Below, piece by piece: positions 7,817 to 18,311 of a DNA stretch of 64,000 bases. Both the position numbers and the translations under genes were made by a program. The stretch lies in the NCBI RefSeq assembly GCF_005518135.1, contig NZ_SULI01000004.1, positions 124,001 through 188,000 of the forward strand. The letters are read 5' to 3'. Under the pieces are notes generated by a model. It saw nothing but the letters and a program-made list of their open reading frames with translations. It had not been told where the DNA came from and made no database searches. How positions within the stretch are numbered: position 1 is the first letter of the stretch; each line of letters begins with the position of its first letter. Origin of the DNA: Shimia litoralis. Its GTDB lineage: Bacteria; Pseudomonadota; Alphaproteobacteria; Rhodobacterales; Rhodobacteraceae.

Positions 7817-8275
7817 CTAGCTCAGTTGGTTCTTAACCATTGGTCCGACTTTGCCAAAATCCATTTGACCGGTGTATTTGGATTTGAGCGCACCCATGAT
7901 TTTGCCCATATCACGAATAGAACTGGCACCTGTGTCCGCAACAGCGGCTTCGATAGCAGCTACAATTTCCGCGTCACTCAGTTGCTTTGGCAGGAAATCT
8001 TCGATGACCGTAATTTCCGAAAGCTCGCGCTCGGCCAGATCAAGACGCCCACCTTCTTCGTAGGTCCGCGCACTTTCCTGACGCTGTTTGACCATTTTGG
8101 ACAAAATGGACAGCACCTCAGCGTCACCAACGCCCTCTTCAGCTCCATCGCCGCGCGCAGCAATGTCACGGTCCTTGATCGCAGCAATGATCAGCCGCAG
8201 CGTCGAAAGCCGATCAGCGGCTCGATCACGCATCGCCTGTTTCATCGCAGAATTGATTTCGTCTCGCAGTGTCAT
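7817..8275 (-). CDS. GatB/YqeY domain protein
   Basis: This 152-residue protein has the helical YqeY fold, which is related to the C-terminal tRNA-binding domain of GatB. The N-terminus MTLRDEINSAMKQAM and the C-terminal MGKIMGALKSKYTGQMDFG are characteristic. Family members are thought to assist amidotransferase or tRNA functions, but the biochemical role is not settled. The ATG at 8275 is preferred over a TTG four codons upstream. It is divergent from carA, an arrangement common in this bacterial family. Confidence 0.9.
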   Translation of the reverse strand: MTLRDEINSAMKQAMRDRAADRLSTLRLIIAAIKDRDIAARGDGAEEGVGDAEVLSILSKMVKQRQESARTYEEGGRLDLAERELSEITVIEDFLPKQLSDAEIVAAIEAAVADTGASSIRDMGKIMGALKSKYTGQMDFGKVGPMVKNQLS

Positions 8276-8398
8276 TCGGTTCGCCAATTGCTAATAATCA
8301 CAAGGCTCGGACCATATATAATGCGGCATCGCGTGGCAACCTTGTGTCAATTCAGCTAAGATACTGTTTTTCAACAATATCTGAATTTACCCCATCCC

Positions 8399-8427
8399 TT
8401 GACGCTGCGCGCGTGCCGACATAGTTT
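8399..8427 (+). promoter_or_regulatory. Possible sigma-70 promoter of carA
   Basis: TTGACG at 8399-8404 is followed after 17 bases by TAGTTT at 8422-8427, about 30 bases before the carA ATG. The -35 box is good and the -10 box is weak. The assignment rests on spacing and position only. Confidence 0.4.
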
Positions 8428-8458
8428 CCCGACAATTTGCCAGCCAGAGAGTCGCACC

Positions 8459-9616
8459 ATGCCCCACGAGACGAAAACTACCCCGACCGCCTGCCTTGCC
8501 CTTGCAGATGGCACCTTGTTTTATGGACGTGGATTTGGTGCCACCGGCGAGACTGTGGCAGAGCTTTGTTTTAACACAGCGATGACCGGATATCAGGAAA
8601 TCATGACCGATCCGTCCTATGCGGGCCAGATTGTGACCTTTACCTTCCCCCACATCGGCAACACGGGCGTCACGCCAGAAGATGACGAAACAGCCGATCC
8701 AGCCGCCGCAGGCATGGTGGTTAAATGGGATCCGACCGAGCCCTCGAACTGGCGCTCGACCGACACACTGTCAAACTGGCTCGCGTCGCGCGGACGCATC
8801 GCGATTGGCGGCATTGATACCCGCAGTCTGACGCGCGCCATTCGTCAGCAAGGCGCGCCACACGCCGCCTTGGCCCATAACCCGGATGGAATTTTTGACA
8901 CGGATGCCCTGATCGCCAAAGCACGTGGGTTCTCGGGCCTCGAGGGGCTTGATCTTGCCAAGACCGTGACCTGTGCACAGTCATATCGCTGGGATGAAAT
9001 GCGCTGGGCGTGGCCCGAGGGCTATAGCCGTCAAGAAGCCCCAAAGCACAAAGTTGTGGCAATTGATTACGGTGCAAAACGCAACATCCTGCGCTGCTTG
9101 GCGTCTGCTGGCTGTGATGTCACGGTATTGCCTGCCTCTGCCACCGCCGACGACATCCTAGCCCATAACCCCGATGGTGTCTTTTTGTCCAACGGCCCCG
9201 GTGATCCTGCGGCGACCGGTGCGTATGCCGTGCCAATGATCAAAGATATTCTCAAAACAGATCTGCCGGTGTTTGGCATTTGTCTTGGGCATCAGATGCT
9301 GGCCTTGGCGCTTGGCGCAAAAACCGTCAAGATGAACCACGGCCACCACGGCGCAAACCACCCTGTTAAGGATCTGGAAACCAACAAGGTTGAGATCACA
9401 TCCATGAACCACGGGTTTGCAGTCGATGCACAATCGTTGCCGGAGGGCATCGCGGAAACACATCGCTCTTTGTTTGATGGGTCAAATTGTGGGATTCGCA
9501 TGACGGACCGCCCAGTGTATTCGGTCCAACATCACCCCGAAGCAAGCCCCGGACCGCAGGACAGCTTCTATCTGTTTGAGAAATTTGCGGCCTACATGGC
9601 AGAGCGCAAAGCTTAA
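8459..9616 (+). CDS. carA: Carbamoyl-phosphate synthase small (glutaminase) subunit
   Basis: CarA hydrolyses glutamine and passes ammonia to CarB to make carbamoyl phosphate for arginine and pyrimidine synthesis. The product is 385 residues. The N-terminal domain starts at ACLALADGTLFYGRGFG. The class I amidotransferase domain has the nucleophile motif FGICLGHQMLALALG with its Cys, and the His-Glu pair in QHHPEASPGP. The ATG at 8459 is chosen because upstream in-frame codons lack homology to CarA. carB is not adjacent, which is usual in Rhodobacteraceae. A hairpin follows the stop. Confidence 0.96.
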   Translation: MPHETKTTPTACLALADGTLFYGRGFGATGETVAELCFNTAMTGYQEIMTDPSYAGQIVTFTFPHIGNTGVTPEDDETADPAAAGMVVKWDPTEPSNWRSTDTLSNWLASRGRIAIGGIDTRSLTRAIRQQGAPHAALAHNPDGIFDTDALIAKARGFSGLEGLDLAKTVTCAQSYRWDEMRWAWPEGYSRQEAPKHKVVAIDYGAKRNILRCLASAGCDVTVLPASATADDILAHNPDGVFLSNGPGDPAATGAYAVPMIKDILKTDLPVFGICLGHQMLALALGAKTVKMNHGHHGANHPVKDLETNKVEITSMNHGFAVDAQSLPEGIAETHRSLFDGSNCGIRMTDRPVYSVQHHPEASPGPQDSFYLFEKFAAYMAERKA

Positions 9617-9624
9617 CGCGTTGA

Positions 9625-9645
9625 AAAGGTGAAACCTTCACCTTT
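9625..9645 (+). terminator. Hairpin terminator behind carA
   Basis: A nine-base perfect stem (AAAGGTGAA with TTCACCTTT, loop ACC) begins eight bases after the carA stop and is followed by ATTAAT. The stem is fairly AT-rich, so it is probably a moderate terminator. Confidence 0.65.
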
Positions 9646-9708
9646 ATTAATACCTTATTAACCCATCCTCGCGCACGATCTTGCTCCAAGATAAGCGAGG
9701 GCGGGGGC

Positions 9709-11581
9709 ATGAGCGAACCAAGACTACAAATGCGCGAGGCCGCAGCGGCCCCGCACCATTTGGGGCAGATTTCTCTTGGGCGCCATCTCCTTGAAACTGA
9801 CCTGATTGCCCCTTGGCAGTTGTTTTATGCTTTGGACAAGCAAAAACAATGGGATGCCCCTTTGGGGGATATCTTACTGTCAAATGGGTGGATCACTCCT
9901 GAGGACTGGCGCGACGCTCTGGCCAGACACCTGACTGCACAAAGCGTGAACCTGAGAATACAACCGCCCGACCCACGTCTGACCAATATCCTGCCCCCAG
10001 ATTTATGTTTAAAATACAACATCGTACCGTGGATGTCGGTCGGAGGCTTGCTTATTCTGGTGACCGGACGCCCCGAGCACCTAGAGACCCAGAGGCCAAA
10101 TCTGCCACTGGAAGTACGGCGCGCATTGATTGCAGTATCCACAGAGACGGATGTCGAAACCTGTCTGGCGACGTTGCACCGGCGCGCTCTGACCCGCCAA
10201 GCTGAGACCCGGACCGATCCCATCTATAGCTGTCGGAACTGGAATATCACCCAGTCGACACATGCCGCAAAAGTATGGGGGCTCATCGGCGCAAGCCTGA
10301 TCACCTGTGCGATTTTTGCCAATTCGGTTCTTGTGCTTCTTACCCTGTGGGCATTGTTTTCCCTCTTCGCAGTTGCAACCATGAAGACGTTGGCCACTGT
10401 GGCACACAAGCGCGCTCCGCTTGCGCAGACCCAAAGTGCGCCGCGCGCACCGCTTCCACGCATATCCATTATGGTCCCGTTGTACAAAGAGACTGAGATT
10501 GCGCACGCATTAATCGCACGCCTCGCAAAACTCTCGTATCCCAAAGCGCTGCTTGATGTGCTGTTGGTTCTTGAAGAAAAGGATGACCTCACCCGCGCAA
10601 CCATATCTCGTACAGCTTTGCCACGATGGCTAAGAGTCGTCGAAGTCCCCGCTGGAAGCGGGCTGACGACGAAACCACGCGCACTTAACTACGCATTGGA
10701 TTTTTGCAAAGGAAACATTGTCGGCATCTGGGACGCCGAAGATGCCCCCGCACCTGCGCAACTGGAACACGTTGCCAAACATTTCGCCAGTGCTGATCCT
10801 GATGTGGCCTGCCTGCAAGGTGTACTGGACTATTACAACCCTTGGACAAACTGGTTATCACGTTGTTTTACAATAGAATATTCTACGTGGTTTCGCGTGG
10901 TGCTTCCGGGTTTGGCTCGCATGGGCTTCCCGATCCCGCTTGGGGGAACAACCCTGTTTTTGCGCCGCGACGTCATCGAGGCCGTCGGAGGATGGGACGC
11001 GCATAATGTCACTGAAGATGCCGATTTGGGGATTCGGTTGGCACGCTTTGGATATCGTACAGAGCTTCTGACGACGGTCACCCAAGAAGAGGCCAACTGT
11101 CGTCCCTTGGCTTGGGTCCGTCAGCGATCACGCTGGCTCAAGGGATACATGACCACCTATCTGGTCCATATGCGCAGCCCGCTCCGGCTTTGGTCAGAAA
11201 TCGGCCCCCGTCAATTTTTGGGTGTCCAACTCATTTTTGTCGCCACCCTGTCTCAGTTCATTCTTGCGCCGTTGATCTGGATGTTCTGGGGCACACTGCT
11301 TGGGGGGGGGGCATCCTATCATAGGCTGGCTGCCACCACCTGCCATGAAACTCGTCGCTGTGGCGCTGTTGTGTATCGGCTTGATCAACGCAACGATCGC
11401 AGCAAGGGCGATCTCGGGTCAAAATCGCATCGCTCTGTTTGGCTGGATATTGACGATGCCAATCTATTTCACGCTGGCCACGCTTGCCGCTTACAAAGCT
11501 CTGTTCGAGCTAGCCTTTCGTCCGTTCTATTGGGACAAAACTGCACACGGAAAAACCACAGAAGCCACCGCGACCACCTGA
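9709..11581 (+). pseudogene. GT2-family membrane glycosyltransferase with GspE/MshEN-like N-terminus, frameshifted at a G10 tract
   Basis: The gene encodes a processive-type family 2 glycosyltransferase. Residues about 1-165 resemble the MshEN/GspE N-terminal domain. Membrane helices follow near 190-235. The catalytic domain shows IMVPLYKETE (near 253), WDAEDAP (near 340), TEDADLG (near 435) and RQRSRWLKG (near 473). The readable frame then meets ten G residues at 11302-11311, after which the translation becomes non-homologous and runs to 11604. With nine Gs the frame would continue through two good transmembrane helices and stop at 11581, one base before the convergent GntR stop, giving 623 residues. 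The gene is therefore off in this sequence, or the tract is phase-variable or misread. The product probably builds a surface polysaccharide. Confidence 0.85.
11302..11311 (+). repeat. Ten-base poly-G tract inside the glycosyltransferase gene
   Basis: Ten consecutive G residues lie where the catalytic domain ends and the C-terminal membrane helices begin. This is the longest G run I noticed in the window. Loss of one G restores the full reading frame. Such tracts mutate by slipped-strand mispairing. Confidence 0.9.
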
Positions 11582-12220
11582 TCAGGAATCAGATTCCTGT
11601 TTGAGACGCGTGACAAACGCTTTGGAGATATGATCACGGAGCGCTTCGTAAGCCGCCAATTCTTGACGTGCCTCAATCGCATCGACAATTGCGGCATGTT
11701 CAACAAGCGTGTCTTCTCCGCGCCCTTCCACAGCAATTGACGTTGTCGCCATCAACGCCATAGACCGATGTACCAAGTCAAGTTGCTGAACCAGATACCG
11801 GTTGTGCGACGCAAGGTGGATTTGTTTATGAAATCGACGATTGGCCCGCGCAAGTGCGGAAGGATCATTTACCAATCGATGATCATCCGAAACCATATCC
11901 CGCAAAACACGTACCTCTTCTTCGGTGGCGTGGCGGGCCGCCAACCGTGCCGCCAACCCTTCAAGTTCGGTCCGTACAACATACAGCTCGGCCATCTGGT
12001 TGTGATCCAAGGATGACACAATCAGGCTTCGGCCGTCTCGCGCCAGCAATGACTGGGTTTCCAGACGCTGAAGCGCCTCTCGAATGGGCGTTCTCGAAAC
12101 GCCGAACCGTTCGGCCAGATCGCTCTCGACAAGGCGATCGCCGGGCTTATAGACGCCGACGTCAATCGCCTCGAGAATAAGCGTGTAAGCATCTTTGTGT
12201 GGTGACCGCACCTGAGACAT
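11582..12220 (-). CDS. GntR-family regulator (FadR/FCD type)
   Basis: This 212-residue repressor-type regulator has a winged HTH in residues about 10-75 (KPGDRLVESDLAERFGVSRT followed by PIREALQRLE) and a helical FCD ligand domain behind it. The FCD metal-binding residues are represented by FHKQIH and EHAAIVDAIEAR. FCD regulators usually sense organic acids or sugar acids. The gene converges on the glycosyltransferase gene with no spare bases. It is divergent from the HAD phosphatase gene, 111 bases away, which could be its target. A small palindrome lies in that spacer. Confidence 0.9.
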   Translation of the reverse strand: MSQVRSPHKDAYTLILEAIDVGVYKPGDRLVESDLAERFGVSRTPIREALQRLETQSLLARDGRSLIVSSLDHNQMAELYVVRTELEGLAARLAARHATEEEVRVLRDMVSDDHRLVNDPSALARANRRFHKQIHLASHNRYLVQQLDLVHRSMALMATTSIAVEGRGEDTLVEHAAIVDAIEARQELAAYEALRDHISKAFVTRLKQESDS

Positions 12221-12297
12221 GATTTATCTTTCTTTCTGCACATATCGCGCTAGCGTCGAGACTATGCCTGCAGGCCCTATCTTTTCAACCCCACCAT

Positions 12298-12311
12298 TGC
12301 ACCGTGGTGCA
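12298..12311. promoter_or_regulatory. Palindrome upstream of the HAD gene, possible operator
   Basis: TGCACC-GT-GGTGCA is a perfect six-base inverted repeat about 20 bases before the HAD phosphatase ATG and 78 bases before the GntR start. Its position between divergent genes suggests a regulator site, perhaps for the GntR protein. No homologous site is known to me. Confidence 0.35.
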
Positions 12312-12331
12312 TCTCAACCAAGGTTCACCCT

Positions 12332-12976
12332 ATGCCCAAAGACTCATTTTCTCATGTCGCGACTTGGGTGTTCGATCTGGACAACACCTTGTACCCGCCC
12401 CAAGCGCGGCTGTTTGACCAAATCGAAGTCAGGATGACCCAATATGTCATGGATGCCTTGGGCGTAGATCGTGCAAGAGCGGATCACTTGCGCCAGCATT
12501 ATTGGCGTCACTACGGGACCACCTTGGCCGGATTGATGCGAGAACACGATGTAGACCCCACACCCTATCTTGTTGACGTTCACGACATTTCGTTTGATGT
12601 ATTGGATCCTGATCCTGCGCTGGCGGCACAGATTGCTGCCCTGCCCGGTCGATGTATCGTCTATACCAATGGCACTGCCCCATATGCAGAACAGGTATTA
12701 GCAGCCAGAGGCCTGAATGGGCTTTTCGATGCTGTCTACGGTGTCGAACACGCCAACTTTTTACCAAAACCGGAACGCGCTGCATTCGAGACTGTGTTCG
12801 AGTTGGATGGCACCACAACACACACGGCCGCAATGTTCGAAGATGACCCGCGCAACCTAAAAGCGCCTCACGATATGGGCATGCGCACCGTACATGTGGC
12901 CGACACTGCAATTGACGCGGACCACATCCACCACCAGACATCGGACCTTGCCGGGTTTCTGGCCAAACTGCGCTAA
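12332..12976 (+). CDS. HAD-superfamily hydrolase, pyrimidine 5'-nucleotidase-like
   Basis: This 214-residue cytoplasmic phosphatase has the HAD motifs in order: WVFDLDNTLYPP near residue 12 with the nucleophile Asp, IVYTNGT near 110 (motif II), KPERAAFE near 147 (motif III Lys) and MFEDDPRNL near 170 (motif IV). The DLDNTLYP form and the helical cap insert place it with SDT1/PHM8-like pyrimidine 5'-nucleotidases, which dephosphorylate UMP/CMP and related compounds. It starts divergently from the GntR gene. The specificity is inferred from family resemblance. Confidence 0.88.
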   Translation: MPKDSFSHVATWVFDLDNTLYPPQARLFDQIEVRMTQYVMDALGVDRARADHLRQHYWRHYGTTLAGLMREHDVDPTPYLVDVHDISFDVLDPDPALAAQIAALPGRCIVYTNGTAPYAEQVLAARGLNGLFDAVYGVEHANFLPKPERAAFETVFELDGTTTHTAAMFEDDPRNLKAPHDMGMRTVHVADTAIDADHIHHQTSDLAGFLAKLR

Positions 12977-13059
12977 ATCACCGAACTGCGACAATCCAGA
13001 CGTTTAATTCTGTATTTGGAATGTATATTTGCTCCTTAACTGGACAAAGGAGCCCTCAG

Positions 13060-13263
13060 ATGAGTCCCACAGAAACCTCGAACGATCACGCCGAAGAACA
13101 CATCAGCCCAGCAGGTCTCAAGATGGTTTTCGCTTTCTTGGCCGTGTTTATGGCCGCTTGGGGTGGGGCCATTTATGTCTTTGGCGTACCTGGCTTGTAT
13201 TTGCCGGCCTTGGCGCTTGTACCGGTCGTATATCTGTTTTTGATCATCGGCGCGAAAGGATGA
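13060..13263 (+). CDS. Small two-helix membrane protein, unknown function
   Basis: This 67-residue protein has a polar N-terminus rich in Glu and His, then two hydrophobic stretches separated by a short Gly/Pro turn (VFGVPGLYLPA), so it probably forms a membrane hairpin. The ATG at 13060 is supported by AAGGAG eight bases upstream. It lies 58 bases before the UbiH-family gene on the same strand and may be cotranscribed. I do not recognise the family. Confidence 0.7.
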   Translation: MSPTETSNDHAEEHISPAGLKMVFAFLAVFMAAWGGAIYVFGVPGLYLPALALVPVVYLFLIIGAKG

Positions 13264-13321
13264 CAATTGTGCCTCTTGGATCATCCGCCACACAGGGATA
13301 GGGTGCCGTCAGGAGGCAGAC

Positions 13322-14524
13322 ATGACCACCCTTTCAGATTATGACATACTAATTTCCGGAGGCGGCATCGCAGGCTTGACTGCTGCAGCTGCCTTTGGAA
13401 GCGCGGGTTTCACGGTTCAATGTGTTGACCCAACCCCCCCCATCACAGAGCGAGACGCCGAAGGGTCGGACCTGCGGACAACCGCATTTCTGCAACCCGC
13501 CAAAGGCTTGCTCGAAGAAGCTGGGCTTTGGGACCGGCTGGCTCCCCACGCTGCGCCGTTGCAAATCATGCGCATCGTCGACGCAGGTGGCGACATCCCC
13601 GAGCCACGCATTGTCAAAGACTTCAAAGCGGCCGATATTTCTGATCAGCCTTTTGGCTGGAACTTGCCAAACTGGTTGTTGCGGCGTGAAATGCTGGCAC
13701 GATTGTCTGAGATGGATAATGTCGACCTGCGTTTGGGCACCGCGACCACATCTCTGTTCACCCGTACCGACCAAGCGCGCGTAGGCTTGAGCGACGGAAC
13801 ACGATCAAACGTGCGTTTGGTCATTGCAGCAGATGGCCGCAATTCCGCAATGCGTCAGGCCGCCAATATTCCGGTTCACACAACCCGATATGGCCAAAAA
13901 GCACTGGCATTTGCCGTCACGCACCCCATTCCACACGACAATGTGTCGACTGAAATTCACCGTTCAGGCGGGCCTTTCACGTTGGTGCCGCTGCCGGACT
14001 ATCAGGGCAAGCCATCGTCTGCATTGGTCTGGATGGAGCGCGGCCCGCGGGCAAAACAGCTTTTTGAAATGGACGTCGCTGCCTTTGAAAAAGAAATGAC
14101 CGCGCGCAGCTGTTCTTTGTATGGCCCGTTGACCCTTGCCTCGCGCCGGACGATCTGGCCCATCATCAGCCAATCCGCCGAACGCCTGTTTTCCGAGCGC
14201 CTCGCCCTTGTCGCCGAAGCGGCCCATGTTGTCCCGCCCATAGGTGCTCAGGGTCTAAACATGAGCTTGGGTGACATGCGGGTTCTGCTGAACTTGGCCA
14301 AGGCCAATCCAACCGACCTTGGGGATGCGAATATGTTGGCGACGTATCATCGCAAACGCCAGACAGAGGTCAAGCTGCGCGTTCGCGGCATTGACCTGTT
14401 GAATCGCGCATCCATGTTCGAGGCCCCCGTGTTACGAGACGCCCGCGCAGCCGGATTGAATGCGCTGTATTCTCTCGCGCCAGTGCGCAAAACCCTTATG
14501 CAAATGGGGCTTGGCGTCCGCTAA
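13322..14524 (+). CDS. UbiH/UbiF/COQ6-family FAD-dependent hydroxylase
   Basis: This 400-residue flavoprotein monooxygenase probably hydroxylates the ring of a ubiquinone precursor. Residues 9-24 hold the FAD dinucleotide motif ISGGGIAGLTAAAAF. A DG-type motif, VIAADGRNSAMR, lies near residue 164. The ubiquinone-hydroxylase signature VVPPIGAQGLNMSLGDMR is near residue 304. It has a good AGGAG site. Alphaproteobacteria use several paralogues for different ring positions (UbiH, UbiF, UbiL, UbiM). The sequence alone does not tell me which position this one modifies. Confidence 0.88.
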   Translation: MTTLSDYDILISGGGIAGLTAAAAFGSAGFTVQCVDPTPPITERDAEGSDLRTTAFLQPAKGLLEEAGLWDRLAPHAAPLQIMRIVDAGGDIPEPRIVKDFKAADISDQPFGWNLPNWLLRREMLARLSEMDNVDLRLGTATTSLFTRTDQARVGLSDGTRSNVRLVIAADGRNSAMRQAANIPVHTTRYGQKALAFAVTHPIPHDNVSTEIHRSGGPFTLVPLPDYQGKPSSALVWMERGPRAKQLFEMDVAAFEKEMTARSCSLYGPLTLASRRTIWPIISQSAERLFSERLALVAEAAHVVPPIGAQGLNMSLGDMRVLLNLAKANPTDLGDANMLATYHRKRQTEVKLRVRGIDLLNRASMFEAPVLRDARAAGLNALYSLAPVRKTLMQMGLGVR

Positions 14525-14556
14525 ACATCTGCTGTTTCGCCAAATAAATAAATAAA

Positions 14557-14585
14557 CGGCGTCCAAAAGGTAACCTTGGACGCCG
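14557..14585. terminator. Terminator between convergent genes
   Basis: A ten-base stem (CGGCGTCCAA with TTGGACGCCG) with a nine-base loop lies between the stops of the hydroxylase and aminotransferase genes, preceded by an AT-rich stretch. It can serve both strands. Confidence 0.8.
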
Positions 14586-14613
14586 CGTATGTCATTGATG
14601 GTTCAGCTGGCGC

Positions 14614-15732
14614 TCACAGCACTTTGTCCAGCGTCGCTTGCAAACGCGCCAGAGTTGCTTCAACCGCATAGAGCTTGTCCAGCCCGAAAAGGCCCAACCG
14701 GAAGGTCATAAACCCGTCGGGTTCATCGCAAGCCAATGGCACACCGGCTGCAATCTGCATGCCTTCTGCCGCAAATTTACTGCCGTTCTGAACATTTGGG
14801 TCTGTGGTGTAACTGACAACCACACCCGGTGCGCCGAACCCGTCTTCGGCCACAGATTTGATGCCCTTTTCCGCCAACATACCGCGCACGCCACTTCCCA
14901 ACGCCCACTGAGCTTCGCGCAGGCGTTCAAAGCCATACTCTTTGGTCTCAAGCATCGTATCACGGAAAGCGCGCAAGGCATCTGTTGGCATCGTGGCATG
15001 ATATGCATGCCCGCCGTTTTCATAGGCCATCATGATGTCGTGCCACTTTTTCAGATCCAGCGCAAAGCTGTCCGAGGTTGTGTCCTGCATGCGCGCCAAC
15101 GCACGCTCGGACATCATGACCAATCCGGCAGATGGCGAGGCGGACCACCCTTTTTGCGGCGCCGAGATCAAGACATCCACACCTGTCGCTTGCATGTCGA
15201 CCCAGACACAGCCGGACGCAATGCAATCCAGCACCATCAACGCCCCTACATCATGCGCGGCACGGGCCATTTGCGTAACGTAATCATCGGGCAAGATCAC
15301 CCCAGCCGATGTCTCTACATGCGGCGCAAACACGATATCAGGTTTTTCAGCATGAATACGCGCAACCACCTCTTCAATCGGGGCTGGCGCAAACGGGGCG
15401 GTCACGCCATTTCCAGATTGCCGCGCCTTAAGCACGGTCGATTCAGCCACAAATGCGCCCGCTTCAAAAATCTGCGACCAACGATAGGAAAACCAGCCGT
15501 TGCGCACCACAAGCGTTTTGGCATCACGTCCAAATTGCCGGGCGACGGCTTCCATACCATAGGTGCCACCACCGGGAACCAACGCAACTGCGTCTGCATG
15601 ATAGACCTGTTTCAGCATCGCTGAAATGTCGCGCATGACCTGTTGAAAGGTTTGCGACATGTGGTTCAACGACCGATCGGTAAATACCACCGAAAACTCA
15701 TCAAGGCCCTCTGGATCTACTGCACTCGCCAT
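14614..15732 (-). CDS. Class V aminotransferase (alanine/serine-glyoxylate aminotransferase-like)
   Basis: This 372-residue fold-type I PLP enzyme shows the family features LVPGGGTYGMEAVAR near residue 52, VLDCIASG near 166 with the PLP Asp, and the PLP lysine in ISAPQKGWSASPS near 192. Relatives move amino groups from serine, alanine or other donors to glyoxylate or similar oxo-acids. AGGAGAG stands shortly before the ATG. An Lrp gene ends 80 bases upstream on the same strand, so regulation by amino-acid supply is plausible. The donor and acceptor are not determined. Confidence 0.85.
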   Translation of the reverse strand: MASAVDPEGLDEFSVVFTDRSLNHMSQTFQQVMRDISAMLKQVYHADAVALVPGGGTYGMEAVARQFGRDAKTLVVRNGWFSYRWSQIFEAGAFVAESTVLKARQSGNGVTAPFAPAPIEEVVARIHAEKPDIVFAPHVETSAGVILPDDYVTQMARAAHDVGALMVLDCIASGCVWVDMQATGVDVLISAPQKGWSASPSAGLVMMSERALARMQDTTSDSFALDLKKWHDIMMAYENGGHAYHATMPTDALRAFRDTMLETKEYGFERLREAQWALGSGVRGMLAEKGIKSVAEDGFGAPGVVVSYTTDPNVQNGSKFAAEGMQIAAGVPLACDEPDGFMTFRLGLFGLDKLYAVEATLARLQATLDKVL

Positions 15733-15811
15733 TTGCGGCTCTCCTATTACATCATCTCAATACGGCTAGCGCGGATCAGAAAGGAACGCAAAGCCTAGTT
15801 TGAATGCCGTT

Positions 15812-16263
15812 TCAAAGTGGCCCCGGCCGGCGCTCTTCGGACAATAAGACGTTGGCCTCGACATCTCCTGCCCCCGGCAAGGTCATGATGCGTCGCCGCA
15901 AAACACGTTCAAAATCCGAAATATCCCGCGCCGTTACACGCAAACGATAATCATACATCCCTAGAACATGCTCGACGGTCTGAACCTCGGGGATCGCAGA
16001 CACCGCGCGTTCAAAATCATCCAGTGACACACGCCCCTTTGCCGCCAGCTTGACCCCCAAAAAGACAGTCACCCCAAAGCCGAGTTTTTCCGCATCCAGA
16101 TCAAGTTTGCGGCCCACGATAATCCCATTATCCTGAAGGCGCTTGATACGCCGCCACGTGGCTGGTTGGCTTAACCCAAACCGTCGCCCCAACGCCCCTG
16201 CTGTTTGCGTGGCGTCATTGGCCAGTGCCTTAAGAAGTTTACGGTCGATGTCATCAAGGTCGG

Positions 16264-16267
<4 letters not shown>
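15812..16267 (-). CDS. Lrp/AsnC-family regulator (first of a pair)
   Basis: This 151-residue regulator has an HTH at residues about 4-60 (DIDRKLLKALANDATQTAG, FGLSQPATWRRIKRLQ) and a RAM domain near 70-145 with the VLGMYDYRLRVTARD core. Its ATG overlaps the stop of the next Lrp gene by four bases. The two regulators are therefore translationally coupled and may form hetero-oligomers. The aminotransferase gene lies downstream on the same strand. Confidence 0.9.
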
Positions 16268-17875
<1,608 letters not shown>

Positions 17876-17894
17876 TCCACACGGATTTGAGTTC

Positions 17895-17924
17895 AAAAAG
17901 GGCGCCTTGCGGGGCGCCCTTTTT
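17895..17924 (+). terminator. Intrinsic terminator of ilvC
   Basis: A twelve-base stem (AAAAAGGGCGCC with GGCGCCCTTTTT, loop TTGCGG) lies 19 bases after the ilvC stop. The right arm ends in a T-run. Confidence 0.93.
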
Positions 17925-17959
17925 CGTTCCATGTTGCAGAAAATATGTGAGGGGTCACG

Positions 17960-18304
17960 ATGGATAAGATTGAACAGGATAAAACCGGGATGTTCAGACC
18001 GGCTTGGTTCAGCGCCTTGTTAAAAGGTCAATTGCCGCTTGGGGAAACCTTTTGGGTCGGAAACTGGGGCACTGCGTTGTTTCACCAGCCCTTGCTGGCC
18101 TTGCTGGTGGTGCTGCCCCTTCCCTCGGCTGTTCCCGGAGTGTTGGCGGTGTTGTTGGCATGTTTTGAACTGGCGCTGGTGCGCGCAGTTCTGATTGCCA
18201 AGCCTGGCGTCCCGACACCGGTGGGCTGGCGGGTTGCTGGCGTGATCGTCACACTGGCCATTGCCGCGCTATTTGCGTCATTTGCCCGAACCCTTTTCTC
18301 ATGA
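17960..18304 (+). CDS. Small membrane protein, unknown function
   Basis: This 114-residue protein has a soluble N-terminus of about 40 residues with several aromatic residues (PAWFSALL, TFWVGNWG), then two or three hydrophobic helices between about 42 and 112. I do not recognise the family. It begins 35 bases after the ilvC terminator and ends seven bases before the transporter gene, so these two are probably cotranscribed. Confidence 0.65.
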   Translation: MDKIEQDKTGMFRPAWFSALLKGQLPLGETFWVGNWGTALFHQPLLALLVVLPLPSAVPGVLAVLLACFELALVRAVLIAKPGVPTPVGWRVAGVIVTLAIAALFASFARTLFS

Positions 18305-18311
18305 TCCAAAT

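Noticed and set aside
7817-7834. Sequence resembling a tRNA D-arm (GGCTAGCTCAGTTGGTT)
   Set aside because: It is the last codons of yqeY read on the other strand. No acceptor stem, anticodon arm or T-arm follows at the right distances.
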